Below are positions 1 through 7,289 of a DNA stretch of 35,229 bases, piece after piece. The notes under the pieces are model-generated. The model was not told the origin of the DNA and did no database searches. It worked only from the letters and a program-made list of their open reading frames with translations. Both the position numbers and the translations under genes were made by a program. Every line of letters starts with the position of its first letter. The stretch's first letter is position 1. Source of the DNA: Peptococcaceae bacterium (lineage in GTDB: Bacteria; Bacillota; Peptococcia; DRI-13; UBA5745); assembly GCA_031264885.1 (NCBI GenBank), contig JAISDM010000173.1, positions 1 to 35,229 on the forward strand. Reading direction: 5' to 3'.

Positions 1-1101
1 CAGGAACTGCGCGATGTTCTGGCTGCACAGAGCGACAGAGATGGCCATGGGCGCCGAGGCCGCGTCCACCGCGTTGGTCACATGCACCATCATATTGGGT
101 ATCGCGGCCGAGAAAGCCAGTCCGCACAAGAAACAGCCGAGATAAACCACCGTGATATCCGGCGCGTACGCCATCAGCATATAACTCAGGAACAGCGCCG
201 CGAACGCCGCGGTCAGCGTCTGGCCCCGGGTGATTTTGACCAATCCCGCATACAAAGCCCCCATGACAAAGCCCCCGAGAGAAAACAGCATCACGGTCTG
301 CCCCGCCTGCGCCGCGGTTCCCAGCCTGTGTACATCAATAAAAAACGAGATAAACGTGGAAAAAACCTGGCCGCTGATAAAAAACATAAATAGCATCAGC
401 GTCCACCATACAAAGGCCCCCGTCAGCACGCCGGTCTTCTTCCCGGCGCCGGCGGTCGCGCCTCCCCCGGCGCCTTCGCCCGAGCCCGCGCCGATGACCC
501 CGGCGCCTTCGCCATCGGTCGCGCCACCCCCAGAGGCGGCGGCGCGCCCGGGGGGTTTCTCCATGGGCAAAAATAACAAGACACAGATCAAAGAGCCCAG
601 GCCCAATAAATACACATAAAACACCTTGTCCCAGCTGATATCCGCCAAATAGCCGCCGATTAGCACCATCCCCGCGCAGCCCAGCATGGAAGCCGAAGCC
701 TGCTGCCCCATCACCTTCGCCCGCTCATCCCCCTGAAAATACTCCGCGATCAGCACCGTGGACAGAGGCTGCAAGATCCCCAGCCCAACCCCCAGCACAG
801 CCCGGAGTCCCAATATAATCGAAAAAGACGAACAGAAAGCCGGTGCCGCGCCGCCGGCCAAGTAACAGAGGATGCCCGTCACTACCAAAACCTTCTTCGA
901 GACAAATTCCTGCAGCTTCCCCATGGCCAGCGCAAAAGGAATCATCACGATGCACGGCAGCGAAATTAACATCTGAATGGCAGTCTGCGGCTCCCCCGCG
1001 AACCTCTGCCCGATCACGGACAGCCCGCCGGATATACCGATGGCGCCCATCATCAGCGCCGAAAAACTCAAGACCGCGATTTTAATCTTCAGCCGGTTCA
1101 T
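1..1101 (-). CDS. MFS transporter, C-terminus cut by window edge
   Basis: An uninterrupted minus-strand frame runs from ATG at 1101 to base 1, giving 367 codons with no stop, so the C-terminus lies outside the window. Hydrophobic segments alternate with short basic loops as in the major facilitator superfamily, an inner-membrane secondary transporter. The start lies 9 bases after the stop of the upstream MFS gene, whose last codons carry a GGAGGG-type ribosome site, so the two are probably co-transcribed. The central cytoplasmic loop (about residues 182-223) is unusual: almost entirely Gly, Ala, Pro, Glu and Asp with GEGAG/GSGEGAG-like repeats. The substrate is unknown; proximity to the CoA-dependent island suggests an organic acid, which is inference only. 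Confidence 0.85.
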   Translation of the reverse strand, partial: MNRLKIKIAVLSFSALMMGAIGISGGLSVIGQRFAGEPQTAIQMLISLPCIVMIPFALAMGKLQEFVSKKVLVVTGILCYLAGGAAPAFCSSFSIILGLRAVLGVGLGILQPLSTVLIAEYFQGDERAKVMGQQASASMLGCAGMVLIGGYLADISWDKVFYVYLLGLGSLICVLLFLPMEKPPGRAAASGGGATDGEGAGVIGAGSGEGAGGGATAGAGKKTGVLTGAFVWWTLMLFMFFISGQVFSTFISFFIDVHRLGTAAQAGQTVMLFSLGGFVMGALYAGLVKITRGQTLTAAFAALFLSYMLMAYAPDITVVYLGCFLCGLAFSAAIPNMMVHVTNAVDAASAPMAISVALCSQNIAQFL

Positions 1102-1110
1102 CAGCCCTCA

Positions 1111-2256
1111 TCAGCCCTCCTTCGGCGCCTTTCGGCGCGCCAAACGCGCGATCAGGAACACCGTCGCCAGCACAGCCGCGGAAATCACCCGGTATCCCAT
1201 ATCATAATCAAACCGCTCCGCCACATTCCCCATCATGACAGAGCCCAGAACCACAGACAGATCCACCCCCACGAAATACGTGGCGCTGGCCGCCCCGTGC
1301 CGCTCCGGCTCCACCTGGCGCACCACCGAAGTCTGGATGGTGGGCGTCGCGATTCCATAGCCCAGACCGAGTATTACGCCGGCCGCCGCGAGATAGACGA
1401 AAGACTGCGCCATGCTGATGATCCAAAGGCCGGCGGCGCACAATACCGCGCAGGGATAAAGAATCCGCTGATAAGGCAGCTCATCGATCCACCGGCTGCT
1501 AAAAATACGCGTCGCGATAAGAACAACGATATGGATCGTAAAATAAAACCCCACCGCCTGAATGCCCCTTCCCCTGGCAAACACCACGAGGAAATTGCTC
1601 ACCGCCGTATGCCCGCACATAAAGATGGCTCCCACCACCGCGATTCCGACCGCTTCCTTCGCGAAAATATTGTGAAAGACAAATTTCTCTTTCGAGCCTG
1701 TTGTACCCTGGCTGTTCAACGCGAGACTCAGACAAACAGAGAACAGGACAAAACTCGCCGTCGTGTAGAACACTGCGGAATAACCCAGCGCGTCCGCTAC
1801 GGAAAGCCCGATAACCGGAGCGATGGCCTGATTCCCGATGGTGCTGATCCCATAGAAACCGATCCCCTGCCCCAATTTATCCTCAGGCAAAGTCTGCACA
1901 ATGGAAACCATAATCAGCGTGGTGGTAATCCCGTACATAAACCCCTGAATCAGCCGCATGACAATCAGCAAATAGATATTCCTGCTCAGCGACATACAGA
2001 AAATAACCGCCGCTATGGCCGTCTGCACGATGCAGATGACCTTCTTTCTCTCAGCGCGGTCCGCCACAATCCCGGCAAAAGGCCGGATCAGCAGCGAAGA
2101 GAAAGAAGCCGCGGCGGCCAGATAACCCAGCTGACTCTCCACCGCGCCCATATTGGAAGCGTACAGAGGCAGAATAGGCGTCAGAATCTGCGTGCCCAGC
2201 GACGAGACCGCGTTAATGATCAATAAGATAATATAATCTTTACTCCAAATTGACAA
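1111..2256 (-). CDS. MFS transporter
   Basis: This protein of about 381 residues has the 12-helix MFS pattern, with the loop 2-3 signature seen as GIVADRAERKK and a second-half glycine-rich motif LGLGYGIATPT. It is an inner-membrane permease of unknown substrate. I chose the TTG start at 2256 (SIWSKDYIILLI follows) because AGGGAAGG sits at the right distance upstream. An in-frame GTG at 2310 would add 18 residues encoded by intergenic repeat and has no ribosome site. It is followed after 9 bases by a second MFS gene. The two could be alternative permeases for related compounds. A 15-base palindrome (2283-2297) just upstream may be an operator. Confidence 0.85.
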   Translation of the reverse strand: MSIWSKDYIILLIINAVSSLGTQILTPILPLYASNMGAVESQLGYLAAAASFSSLLIRPFAGIVADRAERKKVICIVQTAIAAVIFCMSLSRNIYLLIVMRLIQGFMYGITTTLIMVSIVQTLPEDKLGQGIGFYGISTIGNQAIAPVIGLSVADALGYSAVFYTTASFVLFSVCLSLALNSQGTTGSKEKFVFHNIFAKEAVGIAVVGAIFMCGHTAVSNFLVVFARGRGIQAVGFYFTIHIVVLIATRIFSSRWIDELPYQRILYPCAVLCAAGLWIISMAQSFVYLAAAGVILGLGYGIATPTIQTSVVRQVEPERHGAASATYFVGVDLSVVLGSVMMGNVAERFDYDMGYRVISAAVLATVFLIARLARRKAPKEG

Positions 2257-2282
2257 TGAGCCGACCTTCCCTCGAAATCTAT

Positions 2283-2297
2283 AACGCGATTCGCGTT
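2283..2297. promoter_or_regulatory. Candidate operator palindrome upstream of the MFS pair
   Basis: AACGCGA-T-TCGCGTT is a perfect inverted repeat with 7-base arms, centred about 34 bases upstream of the preferred TTG start of the MFS gene. AACG...CGTT symmetry is typical of HTH-regulator operators such as the LacI family. No regulator can be assigned. Confidence 0.35.
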
Positions 2298-2321
2298 TGG
2301 AGATACGCACCCGTCAAAGAC

Positions 2322-2400
2322 GGGCGGCAGAATGCCGCCCCCTACAGACGCATTGTTCACGGTACCGTAGGGGCGGCATTCTGCCGCCCGGGACCGTCCG
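2322..2400. repeat. Family A palindromic repeat pair (GGGCGGCA hairpins)
   Basis: Two perfect hairpins, 2322-2340 (GGGCGGCA-GAA-TGCCGCCC) and 2371-2389 (GGGCGGCA-TTC-TGCCGCCC), are arranged head to head around a GGTACCG core. The right-hand hairpin is followed by GGGACCGTCCG. Related pairs occur at 14960, 18603 and 31821 and single units at 11081, 26719 and 27747. Together with the next repeat it fills most of the 431-base gap between the MFS pair and the transketolase genes. Confidence 0.8.
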
Positions 2401-2468
2401 AAAACAACAAAAGTTCGGCCTGTGCAATTGTGCGCATCCGTTCCCTGTCATTCCGCTCCATCGTATCT

Positions 2469-2536
2469 TGTCATTCCGGGCTTGACCCGGAGTCCAGGTT
2501 CCCTCTTTTGGATTCCGGGTCAAGCCCGGAATGACA
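2469..2536. repeat. Family B palindromic repeat pair (ATTCCGGG type)
   Basis: TGTCATTCCGGGCTTGACCC at the left and its inverse at the right (2511-2536) form an inverted pair around a short spacer. Each unit is itself a hairpin based on ATTCCGGG and CCCGGAAT arms. Related units are found near 11191-11242, 26765 and 27630-27695. Confidence 0.75.
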
Positions 2537-2602
2537 GGGAACAAATGTGCCTGCCACCCCTCCCAGGCCGAAATTTTTCCGAGCCACGAATCGCAGGGCC
2601 GC

Positions 2603-2632
2603 AAGGCCGCGCTTGAATCCAAGCGCGGCCTT
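2603..2632 (-). terminator. Strong hairpin downstream of the transketolase genes
   Basis: A perfect 12-base-pair stem (AAGGCCGCGCTT / AAGCGCGGCCTT) with a 6-base loop lies 56 bases past the transketolase C-subunit stop. It probably ends the long catabolic operon. There is no clean T-run right after it on the minus strand, so intrinsic termination is likely but not certain. Confidence 0.5.
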
Positions 2633-2687
2633 AGAACCAGTGCAACCATAATAATTTGCGCTTCTCGCTTGCCCTTTTGCCGCCCGC

Positions 2688-3641
2688 TTATTTCAGCGTC
2701 TTCTTGAAATAATCCACAACGGCGGTTACGTCATAGCCGTACTTCTTGCGCTGTTCCGGGCCGCTGCCGAATCCGGCGTATACCTGCGGAATCCCCAGCC
2801 GCTTGAACGTCTTGGGAACCACCTTATTGTCCACGAAGAAATCGGATATGGTACTGGCCAGCCCACCGTACATCAGATGATCCTCCAGAACCAGCACATT
2901 CCCGGTCTCATCGACGCACTTTTTGATCAGTTCCTCATCCACAGGCTTGATGCAGTACATATCCGCCACACGCACATCAATGCCCTCGCCTTTCAGGATC
3001 TCGGCGGCGTCATAAGCCTCCCCCACCATCTCCCCATGGCAGAAGATGGTGGCGTCCTTGCCCTCTCTGGCAATCGCGCCTCTGCCGATGCCGAAACTCC
3101 GCGCGTCTTGCTCATACATTACCCGGTCCTTCTTGCCTTCAGCCAGACGCATGAACATGGGACCCTGATGCTCCATGCTCAGGATAAGGATATCCCGGAT
3201 CATCAAAGGATCGCTGATAGAGAACACCGTCATATTCACAAAGGATTTCATAATGGCGATGTCTTCCATCGCGTTGTGGGTGGAACCGCCGCCGGAGGTC
3301 AAACCGCCGCCGGTGCCGATGATGCGCACATTCAGGTTCTGATAGCAGATATCCGTGCGCACCTGTTCGGTGGCCCGCATGGAAAGGAACGGGATCATGC
3401 CCATGACGATGCAGATATTGCCTTCCAGCGCCAGCCCGGCAGCCACGCCCAGGCAATTCGCCTCCGCGATGCCCACATCCACGAAGCGGTCAGGAAATTC
3501 TTTCTTATAGCCGCCCAGCGCCCCGCCGATATCCGGGGTCAACACCCACAAATTATCGTGTTTCGCTCCCAATTCAAGAACCGTGTCGCCAATGACGCTC
3601 CGTCCGGAAAAGAAATCCCCGAAATTCAGTGTGATTGCCAT
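2688..3641 (-). CDS. Transketolase, C-terminal subunit
   Basis: This 317-residue protein matches the pyrimidine-binding plus C-terminal domains of transketolase, which pair with a separate N-terminal subunit to bind thiamine diphosphate. Visible signatures are the catalytic-glutamate region VGIAEANCLGVAAG, the block EQVRTDICYQNLNVRIIG, and STHNAMEDIAIM. The enzyme moves two-carbon units between sugar phosphates in the cytoplasm, although split transketolases also serve specialised pathways (for example apulose or 1-deoxyxylulose-type reactions). The start overlaps the N-subunit stop by one base (TAATG) with GAGGTG upstream, so the two are translationally coupled. Placement at the end of a CoA-thioester operon suggests a dedicated pathway enzyme rather than the housekeeping copy; that is inference. 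Confidence 0.92.
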   Translation of the reverse strand: MAITLNFGDFFSGRSVIGDTVLELGAKHDNLWVLTPDIGGALGGYKKEFPDRFVDVGIAEANCLGVAAGLALEGNICIVMGMIPFLSMRATEQVRTDICYQNLNVRIIGTGGGLTSGGGSTHNAMEDIAIMKSFVNMTVFSISDPLMIRDILILSMEHQGPMFMRLAEGKKDRVMYEQDARSFGIGRGAIAREGKDATIFCHGEMVGEAYDAAEILKGEGIDVRVADMYCIKPVDEELIKKCVDETGNVLVLEDHLMYGGLASTISDFFVDNKVVPKTFKRLGIPQVYAGFGSGPEQRKKYGYDVTAVVDYFKKTLK

Positions 3642-4504
3642 TATTTTGCACCTCTTTCCTTATCCCACGCGTCGTTTACATCCTTCAGCGCCTTGTTCAT
3701 ATCCTCTTCGCTGAGCATACCCGCGTGCCAGCCGATGTTCCTCTCCATGAACGACACGCCCTTGCCCTTGACGGTATTGGCCACAATCGCCTGAGGCTTA
3801 TCGGTTTCATTCGGCTTCTTCAAATGATCCAAAGCGTTTACGATTTCTTCCATATTATGACCGTCGATTTCCGTCACGTCCCAGCCAAAAGCCTTCCATT
3901 TGTCCGGATAGGGATCCATCTTCATGGATTCCTCAGAGAAAGAAGTCATCATCTGTTTGTTTCTGTCTATGACGCCGATTAAGTTCCCGAGATCTTTGGC
4001 GTGAGCCGCCATCGCGGCCTCCCAGATAGAACCCTCGCAGGTTTCGCCGTCGCCCATGTAGCAGAATACCCTGTGATTCTGTTTCTTTTGTTTGGCCGAA
4101 ATCGCCATGCCCACCGCGATGGAGAGCCCGTGCCCCAGGGAGCCCGAGGAGGTCTCCACCCCCGGCAGCCGCACCTTGCACGGATGCATGCCATACGCGC
4201 TGTCCAGCTTGCCATAGGTCTTCACAATGTCGTCATAATTGAAAAAGCCCTTATACGACATAGCGGTATACATCGCCATCGCGCCGTGACCCTTGCTCAG
4301 TACAAACCGGTCTCTTGTGGGCAGCGCGATATCGGACGAGTCCACGTTCAGCCCGTAATTATAAATCGCGATCATTAAATCGGTCATGGACAGATCGCCC
4401 CCGATATGCAGCACCCCTCCGTAAGTGCCGCAGAGCGTGAGCAATTTGACGCGCATATCGTGAGCCAGTTCCTTCAGATGATAAATTTCCTGTTGCGTTG
4501 CCAT
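3641..4504 (-). CDS. Transketolase, N-terminal subunit
   Basis: This 287-residue protein corresponds to the thiamine diphosphate pyrophosphate-binding half of transketolase. The motifs are SKGHGAMAMYTA (about residues 91-102), GSLGHGLSIAVGMA and the metal/ThDP motif beginning GDGETCEGS and ending VIDRNK. It needs the C-terminal subunit encoded immediately downstream. The ATG start is preceded by AAAGGAGG at good spacing, and the gene follows the alcohol dehydrogenase by 47 bases in the same direction. Sugar-phosphate ketol transfer is the family reaction. The actual donor and acceptor in this operon cannot be deduced. Confidence 0.92.
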   Translation of the reverse strand: MATQQEIYHLKELAHDMRVKLLTLCGTYGGVLHIGGDLSMTDLMIAIYNYGLNVDSSDIALPTRDRFVLSKGHGAMAMYTAMSYKGFFNYDDIVKTYGKLDSAYGMHPCKVRLPGVETSSGSLGHGLSIAVGMAISAKQKKQNHRVFCYMGDGETCEGSIWEAAMAAHAKDLGNLIGVIDRNKQMMTSFSEESMKMDPYPDKWKAFGWDVTEIDGHNMEEIVNALDHLKKPNETDKPQAIVANTVKGKGVSFMERNIGWHAGMLSEEDMNKALKDVNDAWDKERGAK

Positions 4505-4551
4505 TGACTTGCCTCCTTTGATTCTTTGAATTTAAGATTCTTTAAACAATA

Positions 4552-5601
4552 CTACTCAAGATCCGGATTGCATTTGACCAGAATCTTGGGGTATTTGCCC
4601 GTCATATGAGCGTCAAAAGCCGCCGGAGCGTCGTCCAGGTCAAACACCTTTGAGGTCATATCGTCCAAGTCCAGTCTCCCGATGACCTGAGCGGTACGGC
4701 TAAACGTATATGGGGACACAAAGATGCCGGTCATGGTGACTTCCTTCATGTACAGCATATCCCACATATTCACCGGCATATTGTAATCTCTCGCGTACTG
4801 CGCCACATAAATCAGATTGGCGTAAGGCGCCGCCAGGGCTTGCATCGTCTCCGCCGATTTGGGAACCCCCGAGACCTCAAACAGAATGTCAAAACCGCGT
4901 CCGCCCGTAATCTTCAGCGCTTCCTCCTTGAGATCCTGAGACAAAGGATCAATCGTATGCTTCGCGCCGTACTTGACCGCGATATCCCTTCTGGCGGCGA
5001 TGGGCTCGCTGATGGTCAAATTCGCCGCGCCGTAAAGATTGGCCAGCTGCAGCGTCAAGAGACCGATGGGGCCGCCGCCCAGCACGATGACGTTTTGCCC
5101 GAACTTAATATTGGATTTGTCCATGGCGCGGACAGCGATGGATACCGGTTCCAGAATACATCCGGTCTTCAGCGATACATCGTCCGGCAGCTTCACCGCC
5201 TGCTTCTCATGCCAGATCAGGTATTCGGCCATTCCCGGTTCCCCGCCGCCGTGCCGGCAGAACTGCTCCATGCCGTTGGTGCAATAATAGCAAGTCCCGC
5301 AGGTACTCCTGAAGTTCCCGGATACCCGGTCGCCCACTTTGAATCCGTTGATGTCCGCCTTCGGCCCGACCTCAGCCACCACGCCGGAGATTTCATGACC
5401 CATACCGAAGGGAGCGGGCCTGCCAAAGATACCCTCCACAGAATGGGGATCCGATCCGCAGATGGCGCAATAAGCCACCTTGATCAGAATTTCACCCTCA
5501 TTGAGTTTCCTCAAAGGCATATCGCAGACTTCCACAATCCCCTTCTTCGCCGGGTCCGGATCCTTCAAACTGCCGATCCTTGTCGTCATAACAACCTTCA
5601 T
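4552..5601 (-). CDS. Zinc-dependent medium-chain alcohol dehydrogenase
   Basis: This 349-residue protein is a medium-chain dehydrogenase/reductase. Catalytic zinc ligands are seen as C48 in CAICGSD and H69-E70 in GMGHE. The structural zinc lobe has C101, C104, C107 and C115. The Rossmann motif is VLGGGPIGLL near residue 173. It should oxidise or reduce a secondary alcohol or polyol with NAD(P). Family members include threonine and sorbitol dehydrogenases, and also the 6-hydroxycyclohex-1-ene-1-carbonyl-CoA dehydrogenase that acts after benzoyl-CoA reductase, which is notable given the reductase-like genes upstream. The start is supported by AAAAGGAGG. Substrate assignment is open. Confidence 0.9.
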   Translation of the reverse strand: MKVVMTTRIGSLKDPDPAKKGIVEVCDMPLRKLNEGEILIKVAYCAICGSDPHSVEGIFGRPAPFGMGHEISGVVAEVGPKADINGFKVGDRVSGNFRSTCGTCYYCTNGMEQFCRHGGGEPGMAEYLIWHEKQAVKLPDDVSLKTGCILEPVSIAVRAMDKSNIKFGQNVIVLGGGPIGLLTLQLANLYGAANLTISEPIAARRDIAVKYGAKHTIDPLSQDLKEEALKITGGRGFDILFEVSGVPKSAETMQALAAPYANLIYVAQYARDYNMPVNMWDMLYMKEVTMTGIFVSPYTFSRTAQVIGRLDLDDMTSKVFDLDDAPAAFDAHMTGKYPKILVKCNPDLE

Positions 5602-5621
5602 ATGTTTATCCTCCTTTTAAT

Positions 5622-6059
5622 TTAATCCCACAACTCAATCATATTGCCGTCCGGATCCTTAAAAAAGATCCAATGCCCCGGTTCAGTAGGCATGCGCTTC
5701 TTCGGCGGGAAAAAAAACTCGATTCCGTCCGCCTTCATCCGCTCATACAGCTCCGGAATGCTCTCCACCTTAAAGGCCAAGTGATGATAGCCCGTCTTCT
5801 GCCATTCGGCGGGACCCGCTTTTTCCACATTTGAGAATTGAAAAACCTCCAGCACAACGCCGTCTTCCGACTCAAGCATCGCCATATCCGAATAGACGCC
5901 CTCCGGCTGGCGGTACAGCGCATCGCTGTCGCTGATGAATTCCTTGGGGAACCGGTGCGCCATATTCTTCTTAAATCCAAAATACTTCGTGTAAAAATCC
6001 GCGGTTCTGTCAAGATCGGACACAGTCAGGCCAAAGTGCATAAACGTGGTTTTCGCCAT
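5622..6059 (-). CDS. VOC-family (glyoxalase/epimerase-like) protein
   Basis: This 145-residue protein has two beta-alpha-beta-beta-beta modules of the vicinal oxygen chelate fold. Module one is FGLTVSDLDRTADFYTKYFGF. Module two is HHLAFKVESIPELYERM and ends in FFKDPDGNMIELWD. Histidine and glutamate metal ligands are in the expected places. Relatives include glyoxalase I, methylmalonyl-CoA epimerase and ring-cleaving dioxygenases; in an anaerobe an epimerase, isomerase or lyase is more likely than a dioxygenase. I start at ATG 6059 because AAGGAGG lies 7 bases upstream; an ATG at 6065 overlaps the previous stop but is too close to that site. It is tightly packed between the MFS and dehydrogenase genes. 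Confidence 0.85.
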   Translation of the reverse strand: MAKTTFMHFGLTVSDLDRTADFYTKYFGFKKNMAHRFPKEFISDSDALYRQPEGVYSDMAMLESEDGVVLEVFQFSNVEKAGPAEWQKTGYHHLAFKVESIPELYERMKADGIEFFFPPKKRMPTEPGHWIFFKDPDGNMIELWD

Positions 6060-6061
6060 TT

Positions 6062-7270
6062 TCATTCCTCCTTTTTGAAACTCTGTTTTCTTCCATCGAG
6101 CAAGTGATACGCCAATCCCCCGAGCAGCGCCATAAAAAATCCGGTGAGAAACAGCCCGCGGAACCCGATCCAAGGGATCAGAAGTCCGGCGATCATCGGC
6201 CCCGTCGCGCTGCTCAGATCAATCGAGAAGTAATAGGTGGCGTTCGCGAGCCCCAGCCGGCGCCTGGGTACGATTGAATTCGCGAAAGCCATGGTACCGA
6301 TCTGTATCGTTCCAAAGCCCATTCCGAACACAGCCGCCGCCAGAAGCAGCGTCGCCGCGTGATAACTCTGGCTTAATATCAGAAAACCGGCCGAATACAC
6401 CACAAACGCGGGATACAAAATAAAATTGGGCCCCCTCCTGTCATACAGCTTGCTGACAAAAGGTCTGCTGATCAGAACCACCACCGCGTTCACGATAAAG
6501 TAATAAGCCGCCGCTTCCGTGAGATTGTTCCGGCTGGCAAAGACAGCCATAAACGTCATGATGGCCGCGTTAAACAGCATCAGCAGCATGGTGATCAGAC
6601 CCACCGGAACGACCCTCCGCTCAATGAAGCGATCCAAAAACAGCGTCCCGTCCTCTTCTGGGCGATCCGCCCCCGCCTGTTCTAACGGCGGCCGCTCCAG
6701 ACCCTTCAGCCTCAGAAAAGGCAGGAAGATCATATTGACCGCGGGCAGAACCGCGCCAAAGACAAACACAGCGCCATAATTCCCGCTGTTGGCCAGGTTC
6801 AGGCCCACGAAAGGCCCCAGGGCCGAGGACAGCACCTGAACCAGAGAATAATATCCCAGCCCCTCGCCCCTGCGCGCCTCCGGTATGATATTGGAGATAA
6901 TCGTCAGGTTCGTGTTGGACGTCATGCCATAGGAGACCCCGTGCAGGAACCGGATCACACACAGCAGCACCGCGCTTCCCGCCGCGAAATACCCCATCGT
7001 GACCGTCACAAGCAAAACAAGCCCCACGGACAGCATCCGCTTATATCCCACATAGTTCACAGCCGAAGCCGCGAACAGGCGCGCCGACAGAATCCCCGCG
7101 ATGAACAGCCCGGCCACGAAGCCGGCCTGGGCTTCGGACATATGAAACACATCCAGCGCGTACTTGGGCATAATGGTCAGAAGCGAGAAAAAATTGAGAC
7201 TCATGAAGAAATTGCTGCATGTGATCAGACCGTATTCCCGCGTCCAGAGCTTTTCCCTGATATCCGTCAT
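6062..7270 (-). CDS. MFS transporter inside the catabolic operon
   Basis: This protein of about 402 residues has a 12-helix MFS pattern: an initial segment LITCSNFFMSLNFFSLLTIM, a short charged central loop after LRLKGLERPP, and late motifs VFGMGFGTIQIG and YFSIDLSSATGP. It is a likely inner-membrane importer for the compound degraded by the operon. The start is uncertain. ATG 7270 gives a normal N-terminus; an in-frame TTG at 7297 would overlap the CoA-transferase stop. The downstream VOC gene begins 2 bases after its stop. It is related to, but distinct from, the two MFS proteins at the left end of the window. Confidence 0.85.
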   Translation of the reverse strand: MTDIREKLWTREYGLITCSNFFMSLNFFSLLTIMPKYALDVFHMSEAQAGFVAGLFIAGILSARLFAASAVNYVGYKRMLSVGLVLLVTVTMGYFAAGSAVLLCVIRFLHGVSYGMTSNTNLTIISNIIPEARRGEGLGYYSLVQVLSSALGPFVGLNLANSGNYGAVFVFGAVLPAVNMIFLPFLRLKGLERPPLEQAGADRPEEDGTLFLDRFIERRVVPVGLITMLLMLFNAAIMTFMAVFASRNNLTEAAAYYFIVNAVVVLISRPFVSKLYDRRGPNFILYPAFVVYSAGFLILSQSYHAATLLLAAAVFGMGFGTIQIGTMAFANSIVPRRRLGLANATYYFSIDLSSATGPMIAGLLIPWIGFRGLFLTGFFMALLGGLAYHLLDGRKQSFKKEE

Positions 7271-7289
7271 AGGCCCGCCGTTTTTCCCT

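Noticed and set aside
2257..2310. N-terminal extension of the MFS gene to GTG 2310
   Set aside because: There is no ribosome site and the extension comes from palindromic intergenic DNA; TTG 2256 has a good site and a natural N-terminus.
2322..2536. Possible CRISPR array in the repeat-rich gap
   Set aside because: The units are inverted hairpins without regular direct repeats or equal spacers, and no cas genes are present.
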